Positions 1 through 8,235 of a stretch of 64,000 nucleotides of DNA are shown one piece after another (the first letter of the stretch is position 1; each line of letters begins with the position of its first letter). Made by a program: the position numbers and the translations under genes. This DNA is from Candidatus Melainabacteria bacterium (GTDB lineage: Bacteria; Cyanobacteriota; Vampirovibrionia; 2-02-FULL-35-15): the NCBI GenBank assembly GCA_023250195.1, contig JAHFBF010000004.1, positions 131,675-195,674 of the forward strand. The letters run 5' to 3'. Under the pieces are notes generated by a model. It was not told where the DNA came from. It worked only from the letters and a program-made list of their open reading frames with translations, and did not search any database.

Positions 1-2
1 TG

Positions 3-599
3 GATTCTTTAAAGTATAGTTTTATTTTGGGTAATGGTTTAAATGAGGATTTGTATAAAGAGTTACCTAGTGACAATAATATAATCGTTTTTTCTGGGCT
101 GGGGCATTTAAATTCACGAGAAATTAAGTTCTTGCTGAGTAATTCTAATAAGGTCATTTCAAAAGAAGAGAATTCTAGAATCTATCTTAGTAACACTGTT
201 TTTGAAGAACATATTCCTAAAGTTCATATTTATTCGAAGAAATTATTATCGTATTTTAAGTGGGTTTGTGAAAAAATGGATGTTGTAATAGTCCCTGGGA
301 TTGAATCATTTATAGAAAAGGCATCTCAGAAAGAGGTAGATAGTTTTGTTGATAAGCTTTGTAAAGAGAGTTTTGAAACAAAACATTTGGAAGACGAAGG
401 AATTGAAGAAGGTGTTTTTTATAGATTATACAGATCAAACGATCCTAAGTTCAATTATGAATTTAATACCAAAGACAGATGCCAATTTGATAAATTTTTG
501 ATAAATTGCGGATTTGAAATTGATATAGAAAACTCCTTTATTAATCCACTAATTATAGGACTTGCGGTAGATTATCTTTGTTTGAAAAAGAAATCCTAA
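3..599 (+). CDS. 5'-truncated protein of unknown function
   Basis: The frame is open from the window edge with no stop before base 27, so the gene starts outside the window. The TTG at 27 is only the first in-window candidate start and is probably internal. About 198 residues are visible. Two short hydrophobic strands (NNIIVFSGLG and DVVIVPGIE) separated by charged helices suggest a soluble alpha/beta fold. The C-terminus is lysine-rich (LKKKS). I recognise no family and see no catalytic motif. The stop at 597-599 is followed by about 175 bases of AT-rich spacer. Confidence 0.6.
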   Translation, partial: DSLKYSFILGNGLNEDLYKELPSDNNIIVFSGLGHLNSREIKFLLSNSNKVISKEENSRIYLSNTVFEEHIPKVHIYSKKLLSYFKWVCEKMDVVIVPGIESFIEKASQKEVDSFVDKLCKESFETKHLEDEGIEEGVFYRLYRSNDPKFNYEFNTKDRCQFDKFLINCGFEIDIENSFINPLIIGLAVDYLCLKKKS

Positions 600-774
600 A
601 AAACTATAAGATTGAAAGGCTTTATAAGGCTATTAATGAGGTACATTTTTTAACTGAATGTTAATAATCAATATCGATTTCTAAATAAATAAATTTATTT
701 TATCAAATAATACATTTTGAACTCTTTGTATGATTAGGGAATATTTTTATTGTAAAAAAGGTGGAAGAGCTTAT

Positions 775-1326
775 ATGTTTATTTTAGATATTATTAGTGG
801 AATATTAGCTCAGAGTGTATTAGTTTCTCGGCCTCAAAGGTTTCTTATTGAAGCGCCTCTTGTTGAAGAAGATGTAGATCTAAAAGTAGAAGGAAGCAAT
901 CGAAAAGGAGAAGAAGAATTAATTAGTTTTATTACAAAAAAGATTACTGAGTTGAAGGGGGATTTGAAAAATTTTGAAGGTGATGAAATTAAACTTGCTT
1001 CAAAAAAAGAGATTATTAAAGTTCATGAAGATGCTTTAAAGATTCTAGAAAAATATAAAGGAAACAAAAATTTATTATTTAAGGCCTTTTGTGAAAAATA
1101 TTCAGCTTTAAGGAAAGTCTCCGCTGATCTTAGACAAATCTTTATTAAATTAAAAGGAGTTGGAAACGAGAAGAAAAGAAAAGAAGCTTTAAAGGTTTAT
1201 TATAAAGCACTGGATAATACAATTGCTTTTTCTGATCTGTTTACAGAACTTTCAAAAGTTTACCCAGAGCTTAAATCTAGACCAGGCTTTCCAGGACTGT
1301 ATAAAACGTATACAATTTCACCTTAG
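775..1326 (+). CDS. Hypothetical helical protein
   Basis: The frame opens at 730, but I prefer the internal ATG at 775 (MFILDIISGILAQS) because a GGTGGAAG purine stretch sits just upstream and the product then begins with a short hydrophobic segment. That gives about 183 residues. After the N-terminal hydrophobic stretch the protein is lysine/glutamate-rich and predominantly helical by eye (EELISFITKKITELK, RKEALKVYYKALDN), ending with a Pro/Gly-containing tail. No family is recognised. It could be a small membrane-anchored or secreted helical protein. The gene converges on the dehydrogenase gene at 1359, about 30 bases away. Confidence 0.55.
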   Translation: MFILDIISGILAQSVLVSRPQRFLIEAPLVEEDVDLKVEGSNRKGEEELISFITKKITELKGDLKNFEGDEIKLASKKEIIKVHEDALKILEKYKGNKNLLFKAFCEKYSALRKVSADLRQIFIKLKGVGNEKKRKEALKVYYKALDNTIAFSDLFTELSKVYPELKSRPGFPGLYKTYTISP

Positions 1327-1358
1327 ATCTGATATACATCTGACCATTAGAACAATGA

Positions 1359-2474
1359 TTAAAAACTAATTTCAATTCCTCTTTTAGATAACTCAGAGAT
1401 AAAAAGCTTTGCTGGTATGCATTTTTCTTGTGGTTGTACACCAAGAATTGTAATTTGTCCTCTTGCCTGCATCTGTGAAATTATAGCTGCAGGGAATGCT
1501 GTGGTTCTCATCATTGCTGTAAATGGTGGTTTTGCCTTGTCAATAATTATAAGCTCCTGTTGAGACTGAGCTCCATCTTTACTACCATCAAAAATTATTT
1601 TTACAAGCGTTACATCTTCTTTTTCAAGCGGTATTGTTTCTTCGAGATATTTAACTGTAGCTCTTCGTTTCTCACCAAAAAACATTCCGGAGTCATACAT
1701 TTCTCTAATTATTTTGCAGTGCCCCTGATAGCGAATAGTCTTATAATCTAAATTCTTTAATCTGTTTTTATAGGTTTCTATAAGTGTTGATGTTCCACCA
1801 GAGGTGGTGAATGCTTCTAATGTGTCAAATCCAGGAAATTCAATTTCTTCAATTTCCGTTAATGGTTCAATTGTTTCTATCTTTCCATTTCGTAAAACAC
1901 GTACAGGTTCTATATATTCATTAATTAAACCTTCTATAGAAAATAGTCTTCCATATTTAAGAACTCCAGTTGGATTCTGCGGTAAGCCGCCAACTCGAAT
2001 TTTTACGGTATCTGCCCAAATAAATTTTTCCAGACCCCATTTAACAAGTACTGCTACCATTCCCGGGGCAAGTCCGCAGTCAGGAATAATTGATATACCT
2101 GCAGCTTCAGCTTCCGGTAACATTTTCAATTGTTCATCTACAATTGAACTGTTTCCACCAAGATCGCATAAGTGAGTTTTTGTTTTAATAGCTATTTTTG
2201 TAAAACTTGGATTGAATTTGTAATGAATTGCGGCAACTGCGGCATCAACATTTTGAAAAATTTCTTCTATATCAGATTCGTTTTTTGCATCAAAAGTCTT
2301 TGTTTGTAGTAAAGACGAGGTTACCTTGTCTCCGCAGTTTAAAAATTCTTGTGCTTTTTTTAACTCTTCAGAGTTATTGTCGGTTAATAAAACTTTGGTT
2401 GTATCATTTTGCTGCAATAGATCATAAGCTATTGCTTTTCCCATTAAGCCGGCACCAAGAACACAGTATTTCAT
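1359..2474 (-). CDS. Saccharopine dehydrogenase-family NAD(P)-dependent oxidoreductase
   Basis: The 371-residue product starts with a Rossmann nucleotide-binding motif GAGLMG (residues 8-13) and continues as a saccharopine dehydrogenase/lysine 6-dehydrogenase-like enzyme: an acidic strand end (TDNN), the segment HYKFNPSFTKIA, then IIPDCGLAPGM, which is typical of this superfamily near the substrate pocket. Known members act on lysine-derived or polyamine-derived amino acids (lysine 6-dehydrogenase, saccharopine reductase, carboxynorspermidine synthase). The exact substrate cannot be read from sequence. It lies 8 bases downstream of ssb on the same strand, in a run of minus-strand genes from 5090. 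The start at 2474 gives the Rossmann motif its usual position at the extreme N-terminus. Confidence 0.8.
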   Translation of the reverse strand: MKYCVLGAGLMGKAIAYDLLQQNDTTKVLLTDNNSEELKKAQEFLNCGDKVTSSLLQTKTFDAKNESDIEEIFQNVDAAVAAIHYKFNPSFTKIAIKTKTHLCDLGGNSSIVDEQLKMLPEAEAAGISIIPDCGLAPGMVAVLVKWGLEKFIWADTVKIRVGGLPQNPTGVLKYGRLFSIEGLINEYIEPVRVLRNGKIETIEPLTEIEEIEFPGFDTLEAFTTSGGTSTLIETYKNRLKNLDYKTIRYQGHCKIIREMYDSGMFFGEKRRATVKYLEETIPLEKEDVTLVKIIFDGSKDGAQSQQELIIIDKAKPPFTAMMRTTAFPAAIISQMQARGQITILGVQPQEKCIPAKLFISELSKRGIEISF

Positions 2475-2482
2475 GATGATGT

Positions 2483-2887
2483 TTAAACAGTAGCTTGCTG
2501 TGCCACAACATCTGGATTATTGTCTTTTTTGCTTCCAAGAAGTCTTATGTTGTCGGCTATTACTATTGGTTTTATATTTAATTCGCCAGTTTCTTTGCTA
2601 TTCCATGAATCCCATCTAACTTTACCTTCAACTCCAATTAACGAACCTTTTTTTACATATTCACCAGCTATTTCAGCTGGCTTGCCCCAGATTTCAATAT
2701 CAAACCAGTCAGTCAGCCCATCTTTCATCGGGCGATTTACTGCAAGTGTAAAGTTAGTCACTACCTTTCCTGATTCGAAATATCTCATCTCAGGATCTTT
2801 GCCTGCACGACCAACTAAAATTATGTGATTTAGATCTACTGTAGCCCTGTTGTTGTTAAAACTTATTTGGTTTGTTTGATTTTCCAT
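2483..2887 (-). CDS. ssb: Single-stranded DNA-binding protein
   Basis: The 134-residue protein has one OB-fold: LNHIILVGRAGKDPEMRYFESGKV, TNFTLAVNR, WFDIEIWGKPAEIAGEYVKKGS and VEGKVRWDSW match the bacterial SSB pattern. SSB coats single-stranded DNA during replication, recombination and repair and recruits partners through its C-terminal tip. Here the C-terminus is NPDVVAQQATV, lacking the acidic DDIPF-like tip of most bacterial SSBs, so partner recruitment may differ or a second SSB may exist elsewhere. The gene sits between the ABC1 kinase and the dehydrogenase with spacings under 10 bases, consistent with one transcript. Confidence 0.93.
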   Translation of the reverse strand: MENQTNQISFNNNRATVDLNHIILVGRAGKDPEMRYFESGKVVTNFTLAVNRPMKDGLTDWFDIEIWGKPAEIAGEYVKKGSLIGVEGKVRWDSWNSKETGELNIKPIVIADNIRLLGSKKDNNPDVVAQQATV

Positions 2888-2893
2888 AAGAAA

Positions 2894-4699
2894 CTATTCT
2901 ATCATTTTCTTATTGATGATATACCACCAAACCATCCCAATTGAGCCAATTAGAGAAGAACTTAATAATACAAATCCAAAAATGTTAATTATGTAATTCT
3001 GATTTTGAATTAAATTGCTCCCAAATAAAGTAAAGCACAGTAAAAATATAACAATGTATGCAACCTTTAGCTTTGAATTAGTTTCTTTCATTTCTTTCTT
3101 TAGATAATCAAATTCTTTCAATTTTAAGTCTGGCTTTTCTTCAGAAATAGTTGGTTGAGGATTTTTTGTACTTGCTTTTTCGATGTTGGCAATATATTTT
3201 GGAAGTTCTTTTACTACTTCCATATAGACATTTAACTTTTTAATTAATTTATTTTGTTTTGGAAAAATTGCTTTTAAATAATTCCACTTTGACTCTGACT
3301 GAACTAGATTATTTTTAAGCCAATTTTGAAGATATGGCTTTGCTACGTTAATCAGACTAAATTCCGGGTCCAAAGTCCTGCAAACTCCTTCAAGGGTACC
3401 TGTCATTCTAAGAGTATAAGTAAACTTACTTGGCAGGATAAAAGGTTTTTCTTTAATTATATTGTTTATGTCTTCTTCTAATCCGTCCAGATTTAAGTTT
3501 GTTAATTTACCGCCATCATAATAGTCATAAACTGCCTGCTCAATTATTTTTTTAATTGGTTCAATATCTGTATCTGGCTTTATTAACTTTAAGTTTTTTA
3601 ATGAACTTAAAAGTGTATCCGTGTCATTTCTTACTACACTTAGCAAAACATTTGCCAATTCATTTCTGATATTTTCATTTATTCTTCCAACCATTCCAAA
3701 GTCATAAAAAACAATTGTTCCATCGTCTTTTACTACAATATTTCCAGGATGTGGGTCAGCATGATAAAAACCATCTTCAAAAAACTGTTTAAAATAAATA
3801 TTAACTAAAGTAATTGCAAGCTCTCTTGGATTCAGGTCTTTTTGTTTTAATGATTCAATATCAGTAATTTTTACACCTGACATAAACTCAATAACAATGA
3901 GCTTTCTAGTCGTATATTGCCAGAAAATCTTTGGTATATATACTCTCTCATCATATTTTAAATTCTTTCTCAGGTGGTCTGCATTTTTACCTTCCTGAAT
4001 AAAATCAATTTCTTCAAAAAGAGTTTTGCCAATTTCATCTATAATTTGTATCCATTCTCTGCCTTTACCAAACTCTGTATGTTGTTCAAAGTAAACTGCA
4101 AGGCATCTCAGAATTGCAAGATCTTTGTAAAAAATTGTGTTTAAGTCTGGTCTTTGGACTTTAACAATTACTGACAAACCGTTTAAGAGTTCTGCTTTAT
4201 GTACTTGCCCAATGCTTGCAGATGCTATCGGTTCGGGATCAATCGATTTAAAAATCTTATTAACAGATTTTCTAAGCTCAGTTTCAATGGTTTCCTTTAT
4301 GCCCTCAAAAGGTAATGGTGGCAGGGAATCCTGGAGTTCAGAAAGTGCTTCAATATACTTTTTAGGGATTAAGTCAGCTCTGCTTGATAAGAATTGTCCG
4401 ATTTTTATAAAGGTTGGACCCAGTTCGATAAAAGCATTTTTTACGTACAATGGAGCGTTGTAATTATGATTTTTAATTTGCCTTGTAAGTTTAAAGACAA
4501 CATTTAAAATTTGTCTAAATCTTTTATCTCTTAAGCAAAAATAAATTAATAATGAAGAATCATATAGAAAGGAAAAGGAATTCTTCTTGTGATCTTCTTT
4601 TCTTTCAGGAAGTTTAAATCTTTCCTGAATCAAATTTGTATCGTAGAAACGTCCCGTTGGGGAATCTAGGACATCAAATTTTTCAATCGTTTTAACCAA
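2894..4699 (-). CDS. ABC1/UbiB-family atypical kinase
   Basis: The 601-residue protein has the full ABC1 (AarF/UbiB/ADCK) signature. The KxGQ motif is in FIKIGQFLSSRADLIP, the alanine-rich nucleotide loop in ASASIGQVHKAEL, the catalytic lysine in VIVKVQRP, the HADPHPGN catalytic loop, and FYDFGMVG holds the metal-binding Asp. Two hydrophobic segments near the C-terminus (about residues 545-595) should anchor it in the membrane. Relatives are ATPases/kinases supporting isoprenoid quinone or other prenyl-lipid metabolism. The substrate in this organism is unknown. It is 4 bases downstream of the coiled-coil gene at 4704-5090, which may be a dedicated partner. Confidence 0.9.
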   Translation of the reverse strand: MVKTIEKFDVLDSPTGRFYDTNLIQERFKLPERKEDHKKNSFSFLYDSSLLIYFCLRDKRFRQILNVVFKLTRQIKNHNYNAPLYVKNAFIELGPTFIKIGQFLSSRADLIPKKYIEALSELQDSLPPLPFEGIKETIETELRKSVNKIFKSIDPEPIASASIGQVHKAELLNGLSVIVKVQRPDLNTIFYKDLAILRCLAVYFEQHTEFGKGREWIQIIDEIGKTLFEEIDFIQEGKNADHLRKNLKYDERVYIPKIFWQYTTRKLIVIEFMSGVKITDIESLKQKDLNPRELAITLVNIYFKQFFEDGFYHADPHPGNIVVKDDGTIVFYDFGMVGRINENIRNELANVLLSVVRNDTDTLLSSLKNLKLIKPDTDIEPIKKIIEQAVYDYYDGGKLTNLNLDGLEEDINNIIKEKPFILPSKFTYTLRMTGTLEGVCRTLDPEFSLINVAKPYLQNWLKNNLVQSESKWNYLKAIFPKQNKLIKKLNVYMEVVKELPKYIANIEKASTKNPQPTISEEKPDLKLKEFDYLKKEMKETNSKLKVAYIVIFLLCFTLFGSNLIQNQNYIINIFGFVLLSSSLIGSIGMVWWYIINKKMIE

Positions 4700-4703
4700 G
4701 GTT

Positions 4704-5090
4704 TTATCGCTTTGCTGGATTAACCTGTGACTTTAAATCAGCAATCTCGGCTCTCAGCCCCGCAATTTCAGCTCTAATGTCGTTTAGCTCCATTGAATCA
4801 AGTAATGAATTATTTGTTAGTTCTGTAAGTTTATCTTTAATAAATCCTCTTATTTGTAACTCATTCATTTGGGCTCTGTGGGTAACTTCACTGATTAAGT
4901 GAGAAAGTTCTTCTTTTGCTTTCTCTTTTAATTTAGACTGAATTGGTTCATCAAGAGTTTTATTTTGTACTTTATCTCGAAAGCTGTTTACCTGAATTAC
5001 CAAGTCGCAGGCTTTCGACTCAAGCTTTTCTTTAATGATATCTACCGCAGCTTTTGCTGTGAGAATAACTTTTGCTAGATCTTTTATCAT
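4704..5090 (-). CDS. Small helical coiled-coil protein next to ABC1 kinase
   Basis: The 128-residue protein is almost entirely helical by eye and ends in a clear heptad coiled coil (NDIRAEIAGLRAEIADLKSQV, leucine/isoleucine spaced by 3-4), with a conserved-looking N-terminal helix (DLAKVILTAKAAVDIIKEKLES). This layout is reminiscent of phasin-like or UbiK-like accessory proteins, which also end in a coiled coil, but I cannot assign a family. Its stop lies 4 bases before the ABC1 kinase start, suggesting translational coupling and a role linked to that kinase. The start at 5090 is 24 bases from the family C repeat upstream. Confidence 0.7.
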   Translation of the reverse strand: MIKDLAKVILTAKAAVDIIKEKLESKACDLVIQVNSFRDKVQNKTLDEPIQSKLKEKAKEELSHLISEVTHRAQMNELQIRGFIKDKLTELTNNSLLDSMELNDIRAEIAGLRAEIADLKSQVNPAKR

Positions 5091-5114
5091 AAGTAAATTA
5101 TCTCATAGATTATT

Positions 5115-5203
5115 CATGTCATTCCCTGGCCTTGACCAGGGAATCCAGAAAGTATATTCTAGCTTTGTCATACTGGATTCCCGCTTTCGCGGGAATGACA
5201 TAC
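5115..5203. repeat. Family C inverted repeats (ATTCCC...GGGAAT), copy 1
   Basis: Two small hairpins lie back to back. The first is ATTCCCTGGCCTTGACCAGG followed by GAAT; the second is ATTCCCGCTTTCGCGGGAAT. The block is bounded by TGTCA at the left and TGACA at the right, so it also reads as one larger inverted repeat. The same arrangement recurs at 51872-51953. Translated in frame it gives the peptide LDSRFRGND, a familiar spurious extension of genes next to such repeats. It lies between the divergent genes at 5090 and 5218. ATTCCC-N8-GGGAAT has the form of the dRS3 repeats known from Neisseria. Confidence 0.85.
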
Positions 5204-5217
5204 TATGGGATAGCGTA

Positions 5218-6177
5218 ATGACAAAGAAAAACAAAAATTTGATTTGGGTTTATCCGCCAAATAACTGGGTTTCAAATTTTAATAAGACATTTGTTTATGG
5301 ATCGTCTAATCCTAGGGCAAAATTATTTGTTTCTGTCGAGGTAGATCAGCGTGTCTGCCCTGATATAAAATGGGGCAAACACATAGGTTTGCCCATACAA
5401 ATATTCCCAAACGGTAACTTTGCACAAGTTATTAAACTCCCTAAGAAAAAAAATGTTGTCAGTTTGATACAAATCTTAAATGGAAAGAAAAGGATTTTAA
5501 CAAGAACTGTCATTTCCATGTCATTGCGAAAGAAGAGACGTTGCATGCAACGTCTCAACAGCAATAATCATCAGTCTTGTTTGCCACAGGTTGATAGATA
5601 CCTCCAGAATGACATAGTCATCGTAATCGACCCCGGTCATGGTGGCAAAGAATATGGAACCCATTCTTCAAAAGGTATTCCTGAAAAGGTTTTTAATCTT
5701 CAAATTGCAAAATTGCTTTATAGAAAATTGACAATTGAGAATGGACAATTGAGAATTAAAAAACATAAAATAAAAATTTATTTAACACGAACCAAAGATA
5801 AATTTGTCTCATTAAAAGATCGTGTTGATTTTGCTAAAAAGAAGAAAGCGGATATTTTAATTTCAATTCATCATAATGCACTTCCTGACAATGAAGATCC
5901 TCTAAGACACAGAGGTGTAGGTGTTTATTTTACGCATGGTTTTGTAAAGCCATTTGCAAAGAAGCTTTTGGATTCTATTACAAAAGAAACAAAATTAAAA
6001 AAATATGGAATATTTAAAAGAGATTTTGCTGTAACAAGACCTGATTTCTACCATGGGATTTTAGTAGAATGTGGATTTTTGATACATCCTATAGAAGGGG
6101 AATATATTACACAGAGAAAGATTCAGAAGAAGATTGTTAGTGGGGCTATAAAAGAAATATTAGATCTTCTTAAATGA
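5218..6177 (+). CDS. N-acetylmuramoyl-L-alanine amidase (Amidase_3) with repeat insertions
   Basis: The catalytic domain has the zinc amidase pattern: IVIDPGHGGKEYGT (first zinc His), VFNLQIAKLLYRKL, VYLTR-like IYLTRTKDKFVSLKDRV, ISIHHNA (second zinc His) and ILVECGFL (catalytic Glu). It cleaves the amide bond between the glycan and stem peptide of peptidoglycan. I start it at ATG 5218 (MTKKNKNLIWVYPP); the longer open frame from 5035 runs through the family C repeat and the divergent promoter region. No signal peptide is evident. The N-terminal 130 residues form a small beta-rich domain. Two insertions are visible: a family D/A composite (5519-5614) between the domains, and a peptide IENGQLRIK from 5729-5760 inside the amidase domain. 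Confidence 0.85.
   Translation: MTKKNKNLIWVYPPNNWVSNFNKTFVYGSSNPRAKLFVSVEVDQRVCPDIKWGKHIGLPIQIFPNGNFAQVIKLPKKKNVVSLIQILNGKKRILTRTVISMSLRKKRRCMQRLNSNNHQSCLPQVDRYLQNDIVIVIDPGHGGKEYGTHSSKGIPEKVFNLQIAKLLYRKLTIENGQLRIKKHKIKIYLTRTKDKFVSLKDRVDFAKKKKADILISIHHNALPDNEDPLRHRGVGVYFTHGFVKPFAKKLLDSITKETKLKKYGIFKRDFAVTRPDFYHGILVECGFLIHPIEGEYITQRKIQKKIVSGAIKEILDLLK
5519..5614. repeat. Family D element with nested family A palindrome inside the amidase gene
   Basis: The outer ends are TGTCATTGCG and CCAGAATGACA, inverted copies of the family D termini seen at 13823-13902 and 48634-48744. Inside, at 5535-5556, is the perfect 22-bp family A palindrome with core GACGTTGCATGCAACGTC. The whole 96-bp stretch is a multiple of three and contains no stop in the amidase frame. 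It supplies the linker between the N-terminal domain and the catalytic domain, so it is tolerated as coding sequence. Confidence 0.75.
5729..5760. repeat. Short direct repeat (ACAATTGAGAAT units) inside the amidase gene
   Basis: Two tandem copies of ACAATTGAGAAT separated by GG occur here and encode LTIENGQLRIK. The family usually passes directly from the LYRKL-like helix to the KIYLTRT strand, so this looks like an in-frame insertion of a small repeat. A related stretch (AATGGAGAATTAATAATTGA) forms the last codons of miaB at 26322-26344. Confidence 0.5.
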
Positions 6178-6181
6178 GTTA

Positions 6182-7132
6182 CTAGAGGGTGTTATGAAAA
6201 TCAAATGCGTCATCAGATAGAGGGATATTGTTGATCGTTTTATTGTTAAGTATGGGTTTAATAAAGAAACGGTCAAGTTCATTCTTATCAAGAATGTTGT
6301 TTTGATTTCTGTCAGCTCCATCATTGATTATTGTAATTGTTCTGCCTGAGAGAAGCCTTGTAGCTACTTCTAGTGCTCTAGCTATAGGGGTTTGTTCACC
6401 TACAGCACCCCGTCTATTTCTCGGACTGCTTAAAGGATCCATGAAATTCATTAAATCTCTGTTAGTAGAGATTCTTATCATTTCATTGCCATTTCTAGAA
6501 GGCTCTAATTCTTCAAGGAGTCTCATTCTGGCTTCAAAAAGCTCTCTCATATTTGCTGCAAAAGGATTCGCATAAAAGCCTTCTTCGGTTATTGTTACTG
6601 TTGTTGTAATTTCACCAGGTTCAATAGGTCTAGTTTCTTGAGGAGTAATAGGATTTCGATGCCATGCACGTCTTGCAGCTTGTTCTGCTCGTCTTTGTTC
6701 ATCAGCTTTTCTTATTTCATTAGCTATAAAAACATCATAAGCACTGCGTACTTCCAGTGGAGCACTTGCATAAAGGGTAGTAAAGTCAATTGGAGCGCCA
6801 TCTGGCTCAAGACTTCTTCTTTTTGCTTGAATTAAATCTTCTAAAGTTAATGGTCCATTGGGAGGATTCCATGAAGGTCTTGTTGCTTCTTCTCCCCGTT
6901 CTTCTTTATTGGCTGTAAAAACATCATAAGCACTACGTACTTCCGGTGGAGCACTTGCATAACAGGTAGTAAAGTCAATTGGAACGCCATCTCGAATACC
7001 ATCCAGCCCAAAGCTTCTTTTTTTTGCTTGAATTAAATCTTCTACAGTCAAAGATTCATCGATAGGATACCATGCGCGAAATCTTCTTGGATCTATGAAT
7101 GGTGTTGTAGCTTGTATTCCTAAGTCTGACAT
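6182..7132 (-). CDS. Repeat protein with EF-hand-like calcium loop
   Basis: The 316-residue protein contains two copies of a ~45-residue repeat at residues 26-75 and 93-138, each with LxxEDLIQAK(K/R)RS, PIDFTT, YASAP.EVRSAYDVF and AN. Near the C-terminus, residues 274-285 read DRNQNNILDKNE, a full 12-residue EF-hand/dockerin-type loop with ligands at positions 1, 3, 5, 7, 9 and 12. No signal peptide or membrane segment is seen. I do not recognise the repeat family. A calcium-responsive structural or adaptor role is possible but unproven. It converges with the amidase gene 4 bases away. Confidence 0.65.
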   Translation of the reverse strand: MSDLGIQATTPFIDPRRFRAWYPIDESLTVEDLIQAKKRSFGLDGIRDGVPIDFTTCYASAPPEVRSAYDVFTANKEERGEEATRPSWNPPNGPLTLEDLIQAKRRSLEPDGAPIDFTTLYASAPLEVRSAYDVFIANEIRKADEQRRAEQAARRAWHRNPITPQETRPIEPGEITTTVTITEEGFYANPFAANMRELFEARMRLLEELEPSRNGNEMIRISTNRDLMNFMDPLSSPRNRRGAVGEQTPIARALEVATRLLSGRTITIINDGADRNQNNILDKNELDRFFIKPILNNKTINNIPLSDDAFDFHNTL

Positions 7133-7218
7133 ACTTTAATTAAACCAAATGAAGTCCTTTAATTTCAAGAAGAAATGTTAATTAATCCTAAAATTTGAAT
7201 TAACCTTCTCTAATCTTC

Positions 7219-7344
7219 TTAACCTTTATGGTGTTTGTTCTTTTTATTTTCTCTGTATTGGTCATAGAGAAATATAGTAGTCATTGCTATTACACCAAAA
7301 ATAAGGATGCAGAAAGCTAATTCTCCTGAAGGCTGAATATGCAT
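7219..7344 (-). CDS. 41-residue single-span membrane protein
   Basis: A short frame begins MHIQPSGELAFCILIFGV, has one hydrophobic span (about residues 9-27), then a basic tail (DQYRENKKNKHHKG). It is preceded by a textbook ribosome site, AGGAGA six bases before the ATG, which is the main reason to believe it. The positive C-terminal tail suggests an N-out/C-in orientation. No family is recognised. It lies 86 bases upstream of the EF-hand-like gene on the same strand. Confidence 0.6.
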   Translation of the reverse strand: MHIQPSGELAFCILIFGVIAMTTIFLYDQYRENKKNKHHKG

Positions 7345-7800
7345 TTTATTTCTCCTGTAAGATAAAGTAACCAATTACCATAATGATAAATCCCACAAGA
7401 GAAATATTATCATAGCAGCATTAAAGTTACCTAAAAATAGGTCTTTTTTGAAAACGACTCATTGAAAAACCAAAGAACCAAGTGGAGCAAATAATGCAAA
7501 ACCGCTAGTTCTTAATGAGACAGAAATATATTTTTGTTTTTCTGTTGCCACACTAAAAACTGTAACAAGAAAAAAATTATTTAATAATCAGGAAATGTCT
7601 CTGATTTAATTAAATGTATGAACAGAAATGTAACCCAGGGTTTCAAAGAGATGACAGTTTATAGAAGAAATTATGAAAATTGTTTGTGATGAATAAATAA
7701 AAACAATAAACCAATTTAATCTTTTTTTTATAATTTTTTTTGTTAATAATGGTAATTTTAAATAGGATATAAAATCAGTAATTTAAAAAGGAGATTATTT
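7345..7800. other. Non-coding AT-rich interval
   Basis: This 456-base stretch has no convincing gene on either strand. The left end holds the ribosome site of the 41-residue gene. The right end carries AAAAAGGAGATTATTT, the ribosome site of the gene at 7801. TATAAT-like hexamers are present near 7728 and 7768 but no -35 element at a good distance. I recognise no structured RNA. Confidence 0.5.
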
Positions 7801-8235
7801 ATGGATCCAGTCCTTTTACAATTAGTACAAAGAACTAATTTAGGAACTTATCGGGAAGTACAAGCCATTCGTGAAGTAGTAAATGGATTAGCTGGTAGTT
7901 TACCTACCCTTGGACGTGAAATAAATACTACAATTTTCTCACAAGGTTCAAGGCTTGCTGTTGATAAAAGAGAATTGTTACTTCGCCAAACAGTTAGTTT
8001 TAATCAAGATCTTAGACAGCTTGCTTTTCTATTGGCAAGGATTCTGAATGCAGCAGGAATTGACCGTAATAGATTAGCTGAACAAATTCAAAATCAAAAT
8101 GATCCTCTTATAGTAGCCATTGCTAATTTTTTACAGCTAACTAAAGAAAAGGCACTTGAGGTTGTACAGTTTGTACAACGAATGCCATTAGAAGAGATTA
8201 AAGGTCCAGTAATAAGTAAGTCAGATGATGATTAA
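7801..8235 (+). CDS. Hypothetical all-helical protein
   Basis: The 144-residue protein follows a strong ribosome site (AAGGAG eight bases before ATG). It is soluble and helical, rich in Leu, Gln and Arg (LLQLVQRTNLGTYREVQAIREV, LRQLAFLLARILNAAGIDRNRLAEQ), with no signal peptide, cysteine or catalytic motif that I recognise. It ends KSDDD directly at the convergent stop of ruvA. It is one of several uncharacterised proteins scattered among the housekeeping genes. It could be a structural or adaptor protein, but there is no contextual clue. Confidence 0.6.
   Translation: MDPVLLQLVQRTNLGTYREVQAIREVVNGLAGSLPTLGREINTTIFSQGSRLAVDKRELLLRQTVSFNQDLRQLAFLLARILNAAGIDRNRLAEQIQNQNDPLIVAIANFLQLTKEKALEVVQFVQRMPLEEIKGPVISKSDDD

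Noticed and set aside
5035-5217. N-terminal extension of the amidase gene containing LDSRFRGND
   Set aside because: It reads through the divergent gene's start and the family C repeat; the peptide is a known by-product of such repeats. ATG 5218 is the better start.
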